NCBI GenBank assembly: GCA_022605955.1
Contig: JAKCOZ010000614.1
Span: forward strand, 47,369 to 111,368
Reading direction: 5' to 3'
Length of the DNA stretch: 64,000 nt
Origin: Rallus limicola
Lineage: Eukaryota; Chordata; Aves; Gruiformes; Rallidae
Part shown: piece after piece, positions 33,537 to 46,800 of the stretch
Position numbering within the stretch: the first letter of the stretch is position 1
Layout: each line of letters opens with the position of its first letter
Translations under genes and position numbers: made by a program
The notes under the pieces: model-generated
Databases searched by the model: none
What the model was told of the DNA's origin: nothing
What the model saw: only the letters and a program-made list of their open reading frames with translations

Positions 33537-36500
33537 GTGCTTTTCTCGGCCCTAGCAGACTGCAGTTCAAAACATGCTAAACGTCCAGCAATAACTCCCA
33601 AAGTAAAGAAGCTAGGCCTGAAAGGCATAGCTCGTCTGAAACCTCCTAACAGGACACACAAGCAGACCCTGTCACTTTGGCTCTCAGCCTTTTCCTTTGC
33701 CTGGAAAGAGGGAACATGCCTGGAACCTCCTACGGTGCTTTTCTCGGCCCTAGCAGACTGCAGTTCAAAACATGCTAAACGTCCAGCAATAACTCCCAAA
33801 GTAAAGAAGCTAGGCCTGAAAGGCATAGCTTGTCTGAAACCTCCTAACAGGACACACGAGCAGACCCTGTCACTTTGGCTCTCAGCCTTTTCCTTTGCCT
33901 GGAAAGAGGGAACATGCCTGGAACCTCCTACGGTGCTTTTCTCGGCCCTAGCAGACTGCAGGTCACAACATGCTAAACGTCCAGCAATAACTCCCAAAGT
34001 AAAGAAGCTAGGCCTGAAAGGCATAGCTTGTCTGAAACCTCCTAACAGGACACACGAGCAGACCCTGTCACTTTGGCTCTCAGCCTTTTCCTTTGCCTGG
34101 AAAGAGGGAACATGCCTGGAACCTCCTACGGTGCTTTTCTCGGCCCTAGCAGACTGCAGTTCAAAACATGCTAAACGTCCAGCAATAACTCCCAAAGTAA
34201 AGAAGCTAGGCCTGAAAGGCATAGCTCGTCTGAAACCTCCTAACAGGACACACGAGCAGACCCTGTCACTTTGGCTCTCAGCCTTTTCCTTTGCCTGGAA
34301 AGAGGGAACATGCCTGGAACCTCCTACGGTGCTTTTCTCGGCCCTAGCAGACTGCAGTTCAAAACATGCTAAACGTCCAGCAATAACTCCCAAAGTAAAG
34401 AAGCTAGGCCTGAAAGGCATAGCTTGTCTGAAACCTCCTGACAGGACACACGAGCAGACCCTGTCACTTTGGCTCTCAGCCTTTTCCTTTGCCTGGAAAG
34501 AGGGAACATGCCTGGAACCTCCTACGGTGCTTTTCTCGGCCCTAGCAGACTGCAGTTCAAAACATGCTAAACGTCCAGCAATAACTCCCAAAGTAAAGAA
34601 GCTAGGCCTGAAAGGCATAGCTTGTCTGAAACCTCCTAACAGGACACACGAGCAGACCCTGTCACTTTGGCTCTCAGCCTTTTCCTTTGCCTGGAAAGAG
34701 GGAACATGCCTGGAACCTCCTACGGTGCTTTTCTCGGCCCTAGCAGACTGCAGTTCAAAACATGCTAAACGTCCAGCAATAACTCCCAAAGTAAAGAAGC
34801 TAGGCCTGAAAGGCATAGCTTGTCTGAAACCTCCTAACAGGACACACGAGCAGACCCTGTCACTTTGGCTCTCAGCCTTTTCCTTTGCCTGGAAAGAGGG
34901 AACATGCCTGGAACCTCCTACGGTGCTTTTCTCGGCCCTAGCAGACTGCAGTTCAAAACATGCTAAACGTCCAGCAATAACTCCCAAAGTAAAGAAGCTA
35001 GGCCTGAAAGGCATAGCTCGTCTGAAACCTCCTAACAGGACACACGAGCAGACCCTGTCACTTTGGCTCTCAGCCTTTTCCTTTGCCTGGAAAGAGGGAA
35101 CATGCCTGGAACCTCCTACGGTGCTTTTCTCGGCCCTAGCAGACTGCAGGTCACAACATGCTAAATGACCAGCAATAACTCCCAAAGTAAAGAAGCTAGG
35201 CCTGAAAAGCATAGCTTGTCTGAAACCTCCTAACAGGACACACGAGCAGACCCTGTCACTTTGGCTCTCAGCCTTTTCCTTTGCCTGGAAAGAGGGAACA
35301 TGCCTGGAACCTCCTACGGTGCTTTTCTCGGCCCTAGCAGACTGCAGTTCAAAACATGCTAAACGTCCAGCAATAACTCCCAAAGTAAAGAAGCTAGGCC
35401 TGAAAGGCATAGCTCGTCTGAAACCTCCTAACAGGACACACGAGCAGACCCTGTCACTTTGGCTCTCAGCCTTTTCCTTTGCCTGGAAAGAGGGAACATG
35501 CCTGGAACCTCCTACGGTGCTTTTCTCGGCCCTAGCAGACTGCAGGTCACAACATGCTAAACGACCAGCAATAACTCCCAAAGTAAAGAAGCTAGGCCTG
35601 AAAGGCATAGCTTGTCTGAAACCTCCTAACAGGACACACGAGCAGACCCTGTCACTTTGGCTCTCAGCCTTTTCCTTTGCCTGGAAAGAGGGAACATGCC
35701 TGGAACCTCCTACGGTGCTTTTCTCGGCCCTAGCAGACTGCAGTTCAAAACATGCTAAACGTCCAGCAATAACTCCCAAAGTAAAGAAGCTAGGCCTGAA
35801 AGGCATAGCTTGTCTGAAACCTCCTAACAGGACACACGAGCAGACCCTGTCACTTTGGCTCTCAGCCTTTTCCTTTGCCTGGAAAGAGGGAACATGCCTG
35901 GAACCTCCTACGGTGCTTTTCTCGGCCCTAGCAGACTGCAGTTCAAAACATGCTAAACGTCCAGCAATAACTCCCAAAGTAAAGAAGCTAGGCCTGAAAG
36001 GCATAGCTTGTCTGAAACCTCCTAACAGGACACACGAGCAGACCCTGTCACTTTGGCTCTCAGCCTTTTCCTTTGCCTGGAAAGAGGGAACATGCCTGGA
36101 ACCTCCTACGGTGCTTTTCTCGGCCCTAGCAGACTGCAGTTCAAAACATGCTAAACGTCCAGCAATAACTCCCAAAGTAAAGAAGCTAGGCCTGAAAGGC
36201 ATAGCTTGTCTGAAACCTCCTAACAGGACACACGAGCAGACCCTGTCACTTTGGCTCTCAGCCTTTTCCTTTGCCTGGAAAGAGGGAACATGCCTGGAAC
36301 CTCCTACGGTGCTTTTCTCGGCCCTAGCAGACTGCAGTTCAAAACATGCTAAACGTCCAGCAATAACTCCCAAAGTAAAGAAGCTAGGCCTGAAAGGCAT
36401 AGCTTGTCTGAAACCTCCTAACAGGACACACGAGCAGACCCTGTCACTTTGGCTCTCAGCCTTTTCCTTTGCCTGGAAAGAGGGAACATGCCTGGAACCT

Positions 36501-37298
36501 CCTACGGTGCTTTTCTCGGCCCTAGCAGACTGCAGTTCAAAACATGCTAAACGTCCAGCAATAACTCCCAAAGTAAAGAAGCTAGGCCTGAAAGGCATAG
36601 CTCGTCTGAAACCTCCTAACAGGACACACGAGCAGACCCTGTCACTTTGGCTCTCAGCCTTTTCCTTTGCCTGGAAAGAGGGAACATGCCTGGAACCTCC
36701 TACGGTGCTTTTCTCGGCCCTAGCAGACTGCAGTTCAAAACATGCTAAACGAACAGCAATAACTCCCAAAGTAAAGAAGCTAGGCCTGAAAGGCATAGCT
36801 TGTCTGAAACCTCCTAACAGGACACACGAGCAGACCCTGTCACTTTGGCTCTCAGCCTTTTCCTTTGCCTGGAAAGAGGGAACATGCCTGGAACCTCCTA
36901 CGGTGCTTTTCTCGGCCCTAGCAGACTGCAGGTCACAACATGCTAAACCTCAAGCAATAACTCCCAAAGTAAAGAAGCTAGGCCTGAAAGGCATAGCTCG
37001 TCTGAAACCTCCTAACAGGACACACGAGCAGACCCTGTCACTTTGGCTCTCAGCCTTTTCCTTTGCCTGGAAAGAGGGAACATGCCTGGAACCTCCTACG
37101 GTGCTTTTCTCGGCCCTAGCAGACTGCAGTTCAAAACATGCTAAACGTCCAGCAATAACTCCCAAAGTAAAGAAGCTAGGCCTGAAAGGCATAGCTTGTC
37201 TGAAACCTCCTAACAGGACACACGAGCAGACCCTGTCACTTTGACTCTCAGCCTTTTCCTTTGCCTGGAAAGAGGGAACATGCCTGGAACCTCCTACG
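33537..37298. repeat. Right-domain block R1 (19 monomers, 3,762 bp)
   Basis: It is bounded by units carrying TTTGACTCTC at 33,481 and 37,243, exactly 3,762 bp (19 units) apart. The CAAGCAATAA variant next to GGTCACAAC recurs at the same spacing (33,189 and 36,951). The block opens with a GCTCGT plus CACAAG unit and contains a CCTCCTGACAGG unit (34,329), an AAATGACCAGC plus AAAAGCATAG unit (35,121) and an AAACGAACAGC unit (36,705) just before the CAAGCAATAA unit. Block R2 repeats the overall marker order, so R1 and R2 are diverged copies of one ancestral HOR. Confidence 0.78.
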
Positions 37299-40200
37299 GT
37301 GCTTTTCTCGGCCCTAGCAGACTGCAGGTCAAAACATGCTAAACGTCCAGCAATAACTCCCAAAGTAAAGAAGCTAGGCCTGAAAGGCATAGCTCGTCTG
37401 AAACCTCCTAACAGGACACACAAGCAGACCCTGTCACTTTGGCTCTCAGCCTTTTCCTTTGCCTGGAAAGAGGGAACATGCCTGGAACCTCCTACGGTGC
37501 TTTTCTCGGCCCTAGCAGACTGCAGTTCAAAACATGCTAAACGTCCAGCAATAACTCCCAAAGTAAAGAAGCTAGGCCTGAAAGGCATAGCTTGTCTGAA
37601 ACCTCCTAACAGGACACACGAGCAGACCCTGTCACTTTGGCTCTCAGCCTTTTCCTTTGCCTGGAAAGAGGGAACATGCCTGGAACCTCCTACGGTGCTT
37701 TTCTCGGCCCTAGCAGACTGCAGGTCACAACATGCTAAACGTCCAGCAATAACTCCCAAAGTAAAGAAGCTAGGCCTGAAAGGCATAGCTCGTCTGAAAC
37801 CTCCTAACAGGACACACGAGCAGACCCTGTCACTTTGGCTCTCAGCCTTTTCCTTTGCCTGGAAAGAGGGAACATGCCTGGAACCTCCTACGGTGCTTTT
37901 CTCGGCCCTAGCAGACTGCAGTTCAAAACATGCTAAACGTCCAGCAATAACTCCCAAAGTAAAGAAGCTAGGCCTGAAAGGCATAGCTTGTCTGAAACCT
38001 CCTGACAGGACACACGAGCAGACCCTGTCACTTTGGCTCTCAGCCTTTTCCTTTGCCTGGAAAGAGGGAACATGCCTGGAACCTCCTACGGTGCTTTTCT
38101 CGGCCCTAGCAGACTGCAGTTCAAAACATGCTAAACGTCCAGCAATAACTCCCAAAGTAAAGAAGCTAGGCCTGAAAGGCATAGCTTGTCTGAAACCTCC
38201 TAACAGGACACACGAGCAGACCCTGTCACTTTGGCTCTCAGCCTTTTCCTTTGCCTGGAAAGAGGGAACATGCCTGGAACCTCCTACGGTGCTTTTCTCG
38301 GCCCTAGCAGACTGCAGTTCAAAACATGCTAAACGTCCAGCAATAACTCCCAAAGTAAAGAAGCTAGGCCTGAAAGGCATAGCTTGTCTGAAACCTCCTA
38401 ACAGGACACACGAGCAGACCCTGTCACTTTGGCTCTCAGCCTTTTCCTTTGCCTGGAAAGAGGGAACATGCCTGGAACCTCCTACGGTGCTTTTCTCGGC
38501 CCTAGCAGACTGCAGTTCAAAACATGCTAAACGTCCAGCAATAACTCCCAAAGTAAAGAAGCTAGGCCTGAAAGGCATAGCTTGTCTGAAACCCCCTAAC
38601 AGGACACACGAGCAGACCCTGTCACTTTGGCTCTCAGCCTTTTCCTTTGCCTGGAAAGAGGGAACATGCCTGGAACCTCCTACGGTGCTTTTCTCGGCCC
38701 TAGCAGACTGCAGGTCAAAACATGCTAAACGTCCAGCAATAACTCCCAAAGTAAAGAAGCTAGGCCTGAAAGGCATAGCTTGTCTGAAACCTCCTAACAG
38801 GACACACGAGCAGACCCTGTCACTTTGGCTCTCAGCCTTTTCCTTTGCCTGGAAAGAGGGAACATGCCTGGAACCTCCTACGGTGCTTTTCTCGGCCCTA
38901 GCAGACTGCAGTTCAAAACATGCTAAACGTCCAGCAATAACTCCCAAAGTAAAGAAGCTAGGCCTGAAAGGCATAGCTTGTCTGAAACCTCCTAACAGGA
39001 CACACGAGCAGACCCTGTCACTTTGGCTCTCAGCCTTTTCCTTTGCCTGGAAAGAGGGAACATGCCTGGAACCTCCTACGGTGCTTTTCTCGGCCCTAGC
39101 AGACTGCAGTTCAAAACATGCTAAACGTCCAGCAATAACTCCCAAAGTAAAGAAGCTAGGCCTGAAAGGCATAGCTCGTCTGAAACCTCCTAACAGGACA
39201 CACGAGCAGACCCTGTCACTTTGGCTCTCAGCCTTTTCCTTTGCCTGGAAAGAGGGAACATGCCTGGAACCTCCTACGGTGCTTTTCTCGGCCCTAGCAG
39301 ACTGCAGTTCAAAACATGCTAAACGTCCAGCAATAACTCCCAAAGTAAAGAAGCTAGGCCTGAAAGGCATAGCTTGTCTGAAACCCCCTAACAGGACACA
39401 CGAGCAGACCCTGTCACTTTGGCTCTCAGCCTTTTCCTTTGCCTGGAAAGAGGGAACATGCCTGGAACCTCCTACGGTGCTTTTCTCGGCCCTAGCAGAC
39501 TGCAGTTCAAAACATGCTAAACGTCCAGCAATAACTCCCAAAGTAAAGAAGCTAGGCCTGAAAGGCATAGCTTGTCTGAAACCTCCTAACAGGACACACG
39601 AGCAGACCCTGTCACTTTGGCTCTCAGCCTTTTCCTTTGCCTGGAAAGAGGGAACATGCCTGGAACCTCCTACGGTGCTTTTCTCGGCCCTAGCAGACTG
39701 CAGTTCAAAACATGCTAAACGAACAGCAATAACTCCCAAAGTAAAGAAGCTAGGCCTGAAAGGCATAGCTTGTCTGAAACCTCCTAACAGGACACACGAG
39801 CAGACCCTGTCACTTTGGCTCTCAGCCTTTTCCTTTGCCTGGAAAGAGGGAACATGCCTGGAACCTCCTACGGTGCTTTTCTCGGCCCTAGCAGACTGCA
39901 GGTCACAACATGCTAAACGTCAAGCAATAACTCCCAAAGTAAAGAAGCTAGGCCTGAAAGGCATAGCTCGTCTGAAACCTCCTAACAGGACACACGAGCA
40001 GACCCTGTCACTTTGGCTCTCAGCCTTTTCCTTTGCCTGGAAAGAGGGAACATGCCTGGAACCTCCTACGGTGCTTTTCTCGGCCCTAGCAGACTGCAGT
40101 TCAAAACATGCTAAACGTCCAGCAATAACTCCCAAAGTAAAGAAGCTAGGCCTGAAAGGCATAGCTTGTCTGAAACCTCCTAACAGGACACACGAGCAGA

Positions 40201-42644
40201 CCCTGTCACTTTGGCTCTCAGCCTTTTCCTTTGCCTGGAAAGAGGGAACATGCCTGGAACCTCCTACGGTGCTTTTCTCGGCCCTAGCAGACTGCAGTTC
40301 AAAACATGCTAAACGTCCAGCAATAACTCCCAAAGTAAAGAAGCTAGGCCTGAAAGGCATAGCTCGTCTGAAACCCCCTAACAGGACACACGAGCAGACC
40401 CTGTCACTTTGGCTCTCAGCCTTTTCCTTTGCCTGGAAAGAGGGAACATGCCTGGAACCTCCTACGGTGCTTTTCTCGGCCCTAGCAGACTGCAGGTCAA
40501 AACATGCTAAACGTCCAGCAATAACTCCCAAAGTAAAGAAGCTAGGCCTGAAAGGCATAGCTTGTCTGAAACCTCCTAACAGGACACACGAGCAGACCCT
40601 GTCACTTTGGCTCTCAGCCTTTTCCTTTGCCTGGAAAGAGGGAACATGCCTGGAACCTCCTACGGTGCTTTTCTCGGCCCTAGCAGACTGCAGTTCAAAA
40701 CATGCTAAACGTCCAGCAATAACTCCCAAAGTAAAGAAGCTAGGCCTGAAAGGCATAGCTTGTCTGAAACCTCCTAACAGGACACACGAGCAGACCCTGT
40801 CACTTTGGCTCTCAGCCTTTTCCTTTGCCTGGAAAGAGGGAACATGCCTGGAACCTCCTACGGTGCTTTTCTTGGCCCTAGCAGACTGCAGTTCAAAACA
40901 TGCTAAACGTCCAGCAATAACTCCCAAAGTAAAGAAGCTAGGCCTGAAAGGCATAGCTCGTCTGAAACCTCCTAACAGGACACACGAGCAGACCCTGTCA
41001 CTTTGGCTCTCAGCCTTTTCCTTTGCCTGGAAAGAGGGAACATGCCTGGAACCTCCTACGGTGCTTTTCTCGGCCCTAGCAGACTGCAGTTCAAAACATG
41101 CTAAACGTCCAGCAATAACTCCCAAAGTAAAGAAGCTAGGCCTGAAAGGCATAGCTTGTCTGAAACCTCCTAACAGGACACACGAGCAGACCCTGTCACT
41201 TTGGCTCTCAGCCTTTTCCTTTGCCTGGAAAGAGGGAACATGCCTGGAACCTCCTACGGTGCTTTTCTCGGCCCTAGCAGACTGCAGTTCAAAACATGCT
41301 AAACGTCCAGCAATAACTCCCAAAGTAAAGAAGCTAGGCCTGAAAGGCATAGCTTGTCTGAAACCTCCTAACAGGACACACGAGCAGACCCTGTCACTTT
41401 GGCTCTCAGCCTTTTCCTTTGCCTGGAAAGAGGGAACATGCCTGGAACCTCCTACGGTGCTTTTCTCGGCCCTAGCAGACTGCAGTTCAAAACATGCTAA
41501 ACGTCCAGCAATAACTCCCAAAGTAAAGAAGCTAGGCCTGAAAGGCATAGCTTGTCTGAAACCTCCTAACAGGACACACGAGCAGACCCTGTCACTTTGG
41601 CTCTCAGCCTTTTCCTTTGCCTGGAAAGAGGGAACATGCCTGGAACCTCCTACGGTGCTTTTCTCGGCCCTAGCAGACTGCAGTTCAAAACATGCTAAAC
41701 GAACAGCAATAACTCCCAAAGTAAAGAAGCTAGGCCTGAAAGGCATAGCTTGTCTGAAACCTCCTAACAGGACACACGAGCAGACCCTGTCACTTTGGCT
41801 CTCAGCCTTTTCCTTTGCCTGGAAAGAGGGAACATGCCTGGAACCTCCTACGGTGCTTTTCTCGGCCCTAGCAGACTGCAGTTCAAAACATGCTAAACGT
41901 CCAGCAATAACTCCCAAAGTAAAGAAGCTAGGCCTGAAAGGCATAGCTCGTCTGAAACCTCCTAACAGGACACACGAGCAGACCCTGTCACTTTGGCTCT
42001 CAGCCTTTTCCTTTGCCTGGAAAGAGGGAACATGCCTGGAACCTCCTACGGTGCTTTTCTCGGCCCTAGCAGACTGCAGTTCAAAACATGCTAAACGTCC
42101 AGCAATAACTCCCAAAGTAAAGAAGCTAGGCCTGAAAGGCATAGCTTGTCTGAAACCTCCTAACAGGACACACGAGCAGACCCTGTCACTTTGGCTCTCA
42201 GCCTTTTCCTTTGCCTGGAAAGAGGGAACATGCCTGGAACCTCCTACGGTGCTTTTCTCGGCCCTAGCAGACTGCAGGTCACAACATGCTAAACGTCCAG
42301 CAATAACTCCCAAAGTAAAGAAGCTAGGCCTGAAAGGCATAGCTTGTCTGAAACCTCCTAACAGGACACACGAGCAGACCCTGTCACTTTGGCTCTCAGC
42401 CTTTTCCTTTGCCTGGAAAGAGGGAACATGCCTGGAACCTCCTACGGTGCTTTTCTCGGCCCTAGCAGACTGCAGTTCAAAACATGCTAAACGTCCAGCA
42501 ATAACTCCCAAAGTAAAGAAGCTAGGCCTGAAAGGCATAGCTTGTCTGAAACTTCCTAACAGGACACACGAGCAGACCCTGTCACTTTGACTCTCAGCCT
42601 TTTCCTTTGCCTGGAAAGAGGGAACATGCCTGGAACCTCCTACG
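37299..42644. repeat. Right-domain block R2 (27 monomers, 5,346 bp)
   Basis: It starts after the TTTGACTCTC unit at 37,243 and ends with the next one at 42,589. The first part repeats R1: a CACAAG unit, then GGTCACAAC and CCTCCTGACAGG units, and an AAACGAACAGC unit (39,675) followed by a CAAGCAATAA unit (39,921; 2,970 bp or 15 units after the R1 site). It then has 14 further units, including a TTCTTGG unit (40,863) and a second AAACGAACAGC unit (41,655), and ends with an ACTTCCTAAC unit that resembles one at 29,881. The extra length in whole units is consistent with unequal exchange. Confidence 0.72.
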
Positions 42645-43832
42645 GTGCTTTTCTCGGCCCTAGCAGACTGCAGTTCAAAACATGCTAAACGGCCAGCAAT
42701 AACTCCCAAAGTAAAGAAGCTAGGCCTGAAAGGCATAGCTCGTCTGAAACCTCCTAACAGGACACACGAGCAGACCCTGTCACTTTGGCTCTCAGCCTTT
42801 TCCTTTGCCTGGAAAGAGGGAACATGCCTGGAACCTCCTACGGTGCTTTTCTCGGCCCTAGCAGACTGCAGTTCAAAACATGCTAAACGAACAGCAATAA
42901 CTCCCAAAGTAAAGAAGCTAGGCCTGAAAGGCATAGCTTGTCTGAAACCTCCTAACAGGACACACGAGCAGACCCTGTCACTTTGGCTCTCAGCCTTTTC
43001 CTTTGCCTGGAAAGAGGGAACATGCCTGGAACCTCCTACGGTGCTTTTCTCGGCCCTAGCAGACTGCAGGTCACAACATGCTAAACGTCCAGCAATAACT
43101 CCCAAAGTAAAGAAGCTAGGCCTGAAAGGCATAGCTTGTCTGAAACCTCCTAACAGGACACACGAGCAGACCCTGTCACTTTGGCTCTCAGCCTTTTCCT
43201 TTGCCTGGAAAGAGGGAACATGCCTGGAACCTCCTACGGTGCTTTTCTCGGCCCTAGCAGACTGCAGTTCAAAACATGCTAAACGGCCAGCAATAACTCC
43301 CAAAGTAAAGAAGCTAGGCCTGAAAGGCATAGCTCGTCTGAAACCTCCTAACAGGACACACGAGCAGACCCTGTCACTTTGGCTCTCAGCCTTTTCCTTT
43401 GCCTGGAAAGAGGGAACATGCCTGGAACCTCCTACGGTGCTTTTCTCGGCCCTAGCAGACTGCAGTTCAAAACATGCTAAACGAACAGCAATAACTCCCA
43501 AAGTAAAGAAGCTAGGCCTGAAAGGCATAGCTTGTCTGAAACCTCCTAACAGGACACACGAGCAGACCCTGTCACTTTGGCTCTCAGCCTTTTCCTTTGC
43601 CTGGAAAGAGGGAACATGCCTGGAACCTCCTACGGTGCTTTTCTCGGCCCTAGCAGACTGCAGGTCACAACATGCTAAACGTCCAGCAATAACTCCCAAA
43701 GTAAAGAAGCTAGGCCTGAAAGGCATAGCTTGTCTGAAACCTCCTAACAGGACACACGAGCAGACCCTGTCACTTTGGCTCTCAGCCTTTTCCTTTGCCT
43801 GGAAAGAGGGAACATGCCTGGAACCTCCTACG
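42645..43832. repeat. 594-bp (three-monomer) tandem duplication
   Basis: A trimer made of an AAACGGCCAGC plus GCTCGT unit, an AAACGAACAGC unit and a GGTCACAAC unit occupies 42,645-43,238 and is repeated at 43,239-43,832. AAACGGCC occurs only at these two places in the window (GGCC at 42,691 and 43,285, 594 bp apart), so the duplication postdates that private mutation. I see no differences between the two copies. Confidence 0.88.
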
Positions 43833-46800
43833 GTGCTTTTCTCGGCCCTAGCAGACTGCAGTTCAAAACATGCTAAACGTCCAGCAATAACTCCCAAAGT
43901 AAAGAAGCTAGGCCTGAAAGGCATAGCTCGTCTGAAACCTCCTAACAGGACACACAAGCAGACCCTGTCACTTTGGCTCTCAGCCTTTTCCTTTGCCTGG
44001 AAAGAGGGAACATGCCTGGAACCTCCTACGGTGCTTTTCTCGGCCCTAGCAGACTGCAGTTCAAAACATGCTAAACGTCCAGCAATAACTCCCAAAGTAA
44101 AGAAGCTAGGCCTGAAAGGCATAGCTCGTCTGAAACCTCCTAACAGGACACACGAGCAGACCCTGTCACTTTGGCTCTCAGCCTTTTCCTTTGCCTGGAA
44201 AGAGGGAACATGCCTGGAACCTCCTACGGTGCTTTTCTCGGCCCTAGCAGACTGCAGGTCAAAACATGCTAAACGTCCAGCAATAACTCCCAAAGTAAAG
44301 AAGCGAGGCCTGAAAGGCATAGCTTGTCTGAAACCTCCTAACAGGACACACGAGCAGACCCTGTCACTTTGGCTCTCAGCCTTTTCCTTTGCCTGGAAAG
44401 AGGGAACATGCCTGGAACCTCCTACGGTGCTTTTCTCGGCCCTAGCAGATTGCAGTTCAAAACATGCTAAACGTCCAGCAATAACTCCCAAAGTAAAGAA
44501 GCTAGGCCTGAAAGGCATAGCTTGTCTGAAACCTCCTAACAGGACACACGAGCAGACCCTGTCACTTTGGCTCTCAGCCTTTTCCTTTGCCTGGAAAGAG
44601 GGAACATGCCTGGAACCTCCTACGGTGCTTTTCTCGGCCCTAGCAGACTGCAGTTCAAAACATGCTAAACGTCCAGCAATAACTCCCAAAGTAAAGAAGC
44701 TAGGCCTGAAAGGCATAGCTTGTATGAAACCCCCTAACAGGACACACGAGCAGACCCTGTCACTTTGGCTCTCAGCCTTTTCCTTTGCCTGGAAAGAGGG
44801 AACATGCCTGGAACCTCCTACGGTGCTTTTCTCGGCCCTAGCAGACTGCAGTTCAAAACATGCTAAACGTCCAGCAATAACTCCCAAAGTAAAGAAGCTA
44901 GGCCTGAAAGGCATAGCTTGTCTGAAACCTCCTAACAGGACACACGAGCAGACCCTGTCACTTTGGCTCTCAGCCTTTTCCTTTGCCTGGAAAGAGGGAA
45001 CATGCCTGGAACCTCCTACGGTGCTTTTCTCGGCCCTAGCAGACTGCAGTTCAAAACATGCTAAACGTCCAGCAATAACTCCCAAAGTAAAGAAGCTAGG
45101 CCTGAAAGGCATAGCTCGTCTGAAACCTCCTAACAGGACACACGAGCAGACCCTGTCACTTTGGCTCTCAGCCTTTTCCTTTGCCTGGAAAGAGGGAACA
45201 TGCCTGGAACCTCCTACGGTGCTTTTCTCGGCCCTAGCAGACTGCAGTTCAAAACATGCTAAACGTCCAGCAATAACTCCCAAAGTAAAGAAGCTAGGCC
45301 TGAAAGGCATAGCTTGTCTGAAACCTCCTAACAGGACACACGAGCAGACCCTGTCACTTTGGCTCTCAGCCTTTTCCTTTGCCTGGAAAGAGGGAACATG
45401 CCTGGAACCTCCTACGGTGCTTTTCTCGGCCCTAGCAGACTGCAGTTCAAAACATGCTAAACGTCCAGCAATAACTCCCAAAGTAAAGAAGCTAGGCCTG
45501 AAAGGCATAGCTTGTCTGAAACCTCCTAACAGGACACACGAGCAGACCCTGTCACTTTGGCTCTCAGCCTTTTCCTTTGCCTGGAAAGAGGGAACATGCC
45601 TGGAACCTCCTACGGTGCTTTTCTCGGCCCTAGCAGACTGCAGTTCAAAACATGCTAAACGTCCAGCAATAACTCCCAAAGTAAAGAAGCTAGGCCTGAA
45701 AGGCATAGCTCGTCTGAAACCTCCTAACAGGACACACAAGCAGACCCTGTCACTTTGGCTCTCAGCCTTTTCCTTTGCCTGGAAAGAGGGAACATGCCTG
45801 GAACCTCCTACGGTGCTTTTCTCGGCCCTAGCAGACTGCAGTTCAAAACATGCTAAACGTCCAGCAATAACTCCCAAAGTAAAGAAGCTAGGCCTGAAAG
45901 GCATAGCTCGTCTGAAACCTCCTAACAGGACACACGAGCAGACCCTGTCACTTTGGCTCTCAGCCTTTTCCTTTGCCTGGAAAGAGGGAACATGCCTGGA
46001 ACCTCCTACGGTGCTTTTCTCGGCCCTAGCAGACTGCAGGTCAAAACATGCTAAACGTCCAGCAATAACTCCCAAAGTAAAGAAGCGAGGCCTGAAAGGC
46101 ATAGCTTGTCTGAAACCTCCTAACAGGACACACGAGCAGACCCTGTCACTTTGGCTCTCAGCCTTTTCCTTTGCCTGGAAAGAGGGAACATGCCTGGAAC
46201 CTCCTACGGTGCTTTTCTCGGCCCTAGCAGACTGCAGTTCAAAACATGCTAAACGTCCAGCAATAACTCCCAAAGTAAAGAAGCTAGGCCTGAAAGGCAT
46301 AGCTTGTCTGAAACCTCCTAACAGGACACACGAGCAGACCCTGTCACTTTGGCTCTCAGCCTTTTCCTTTGCCTGGAAAGAGGGAACATGCCTGGAACCT
46401 CCTACGGTGCTTTTCTCGGCCCTAGCAGACTGCAGTTCAAAACATGCTAAACGTCCAGCAATAACTCCCAAAGTAAAGAAGCTAGGCCTGAAAGGCATAG
46501 CTTGTCTGAAACCTCCTAACAGGACACACGAGCAGACCCTGTCACTTTGGCTCTCAGCCTTTTCCTTTGCCTGGAAAGAGGGAACATGCCTGGAACCTCC
46601 TACGGTGCTTTTCTCGGCACTAGCAGACTGCAGTTCAAAACATGCTAAACGTCCAGCAATAACTCCCAAAGTAAAGAAGCTAGGCCTGAAAGGCATAGCT
46701 CGTCTGAAACCTCCTAACAGGACACACGAGCAGACCCTGTCACTTTGGCTCTCAGCCTTTTCCTTTGCCTGGAAAGAGGGAACATGCCTGGAACCTCCTA

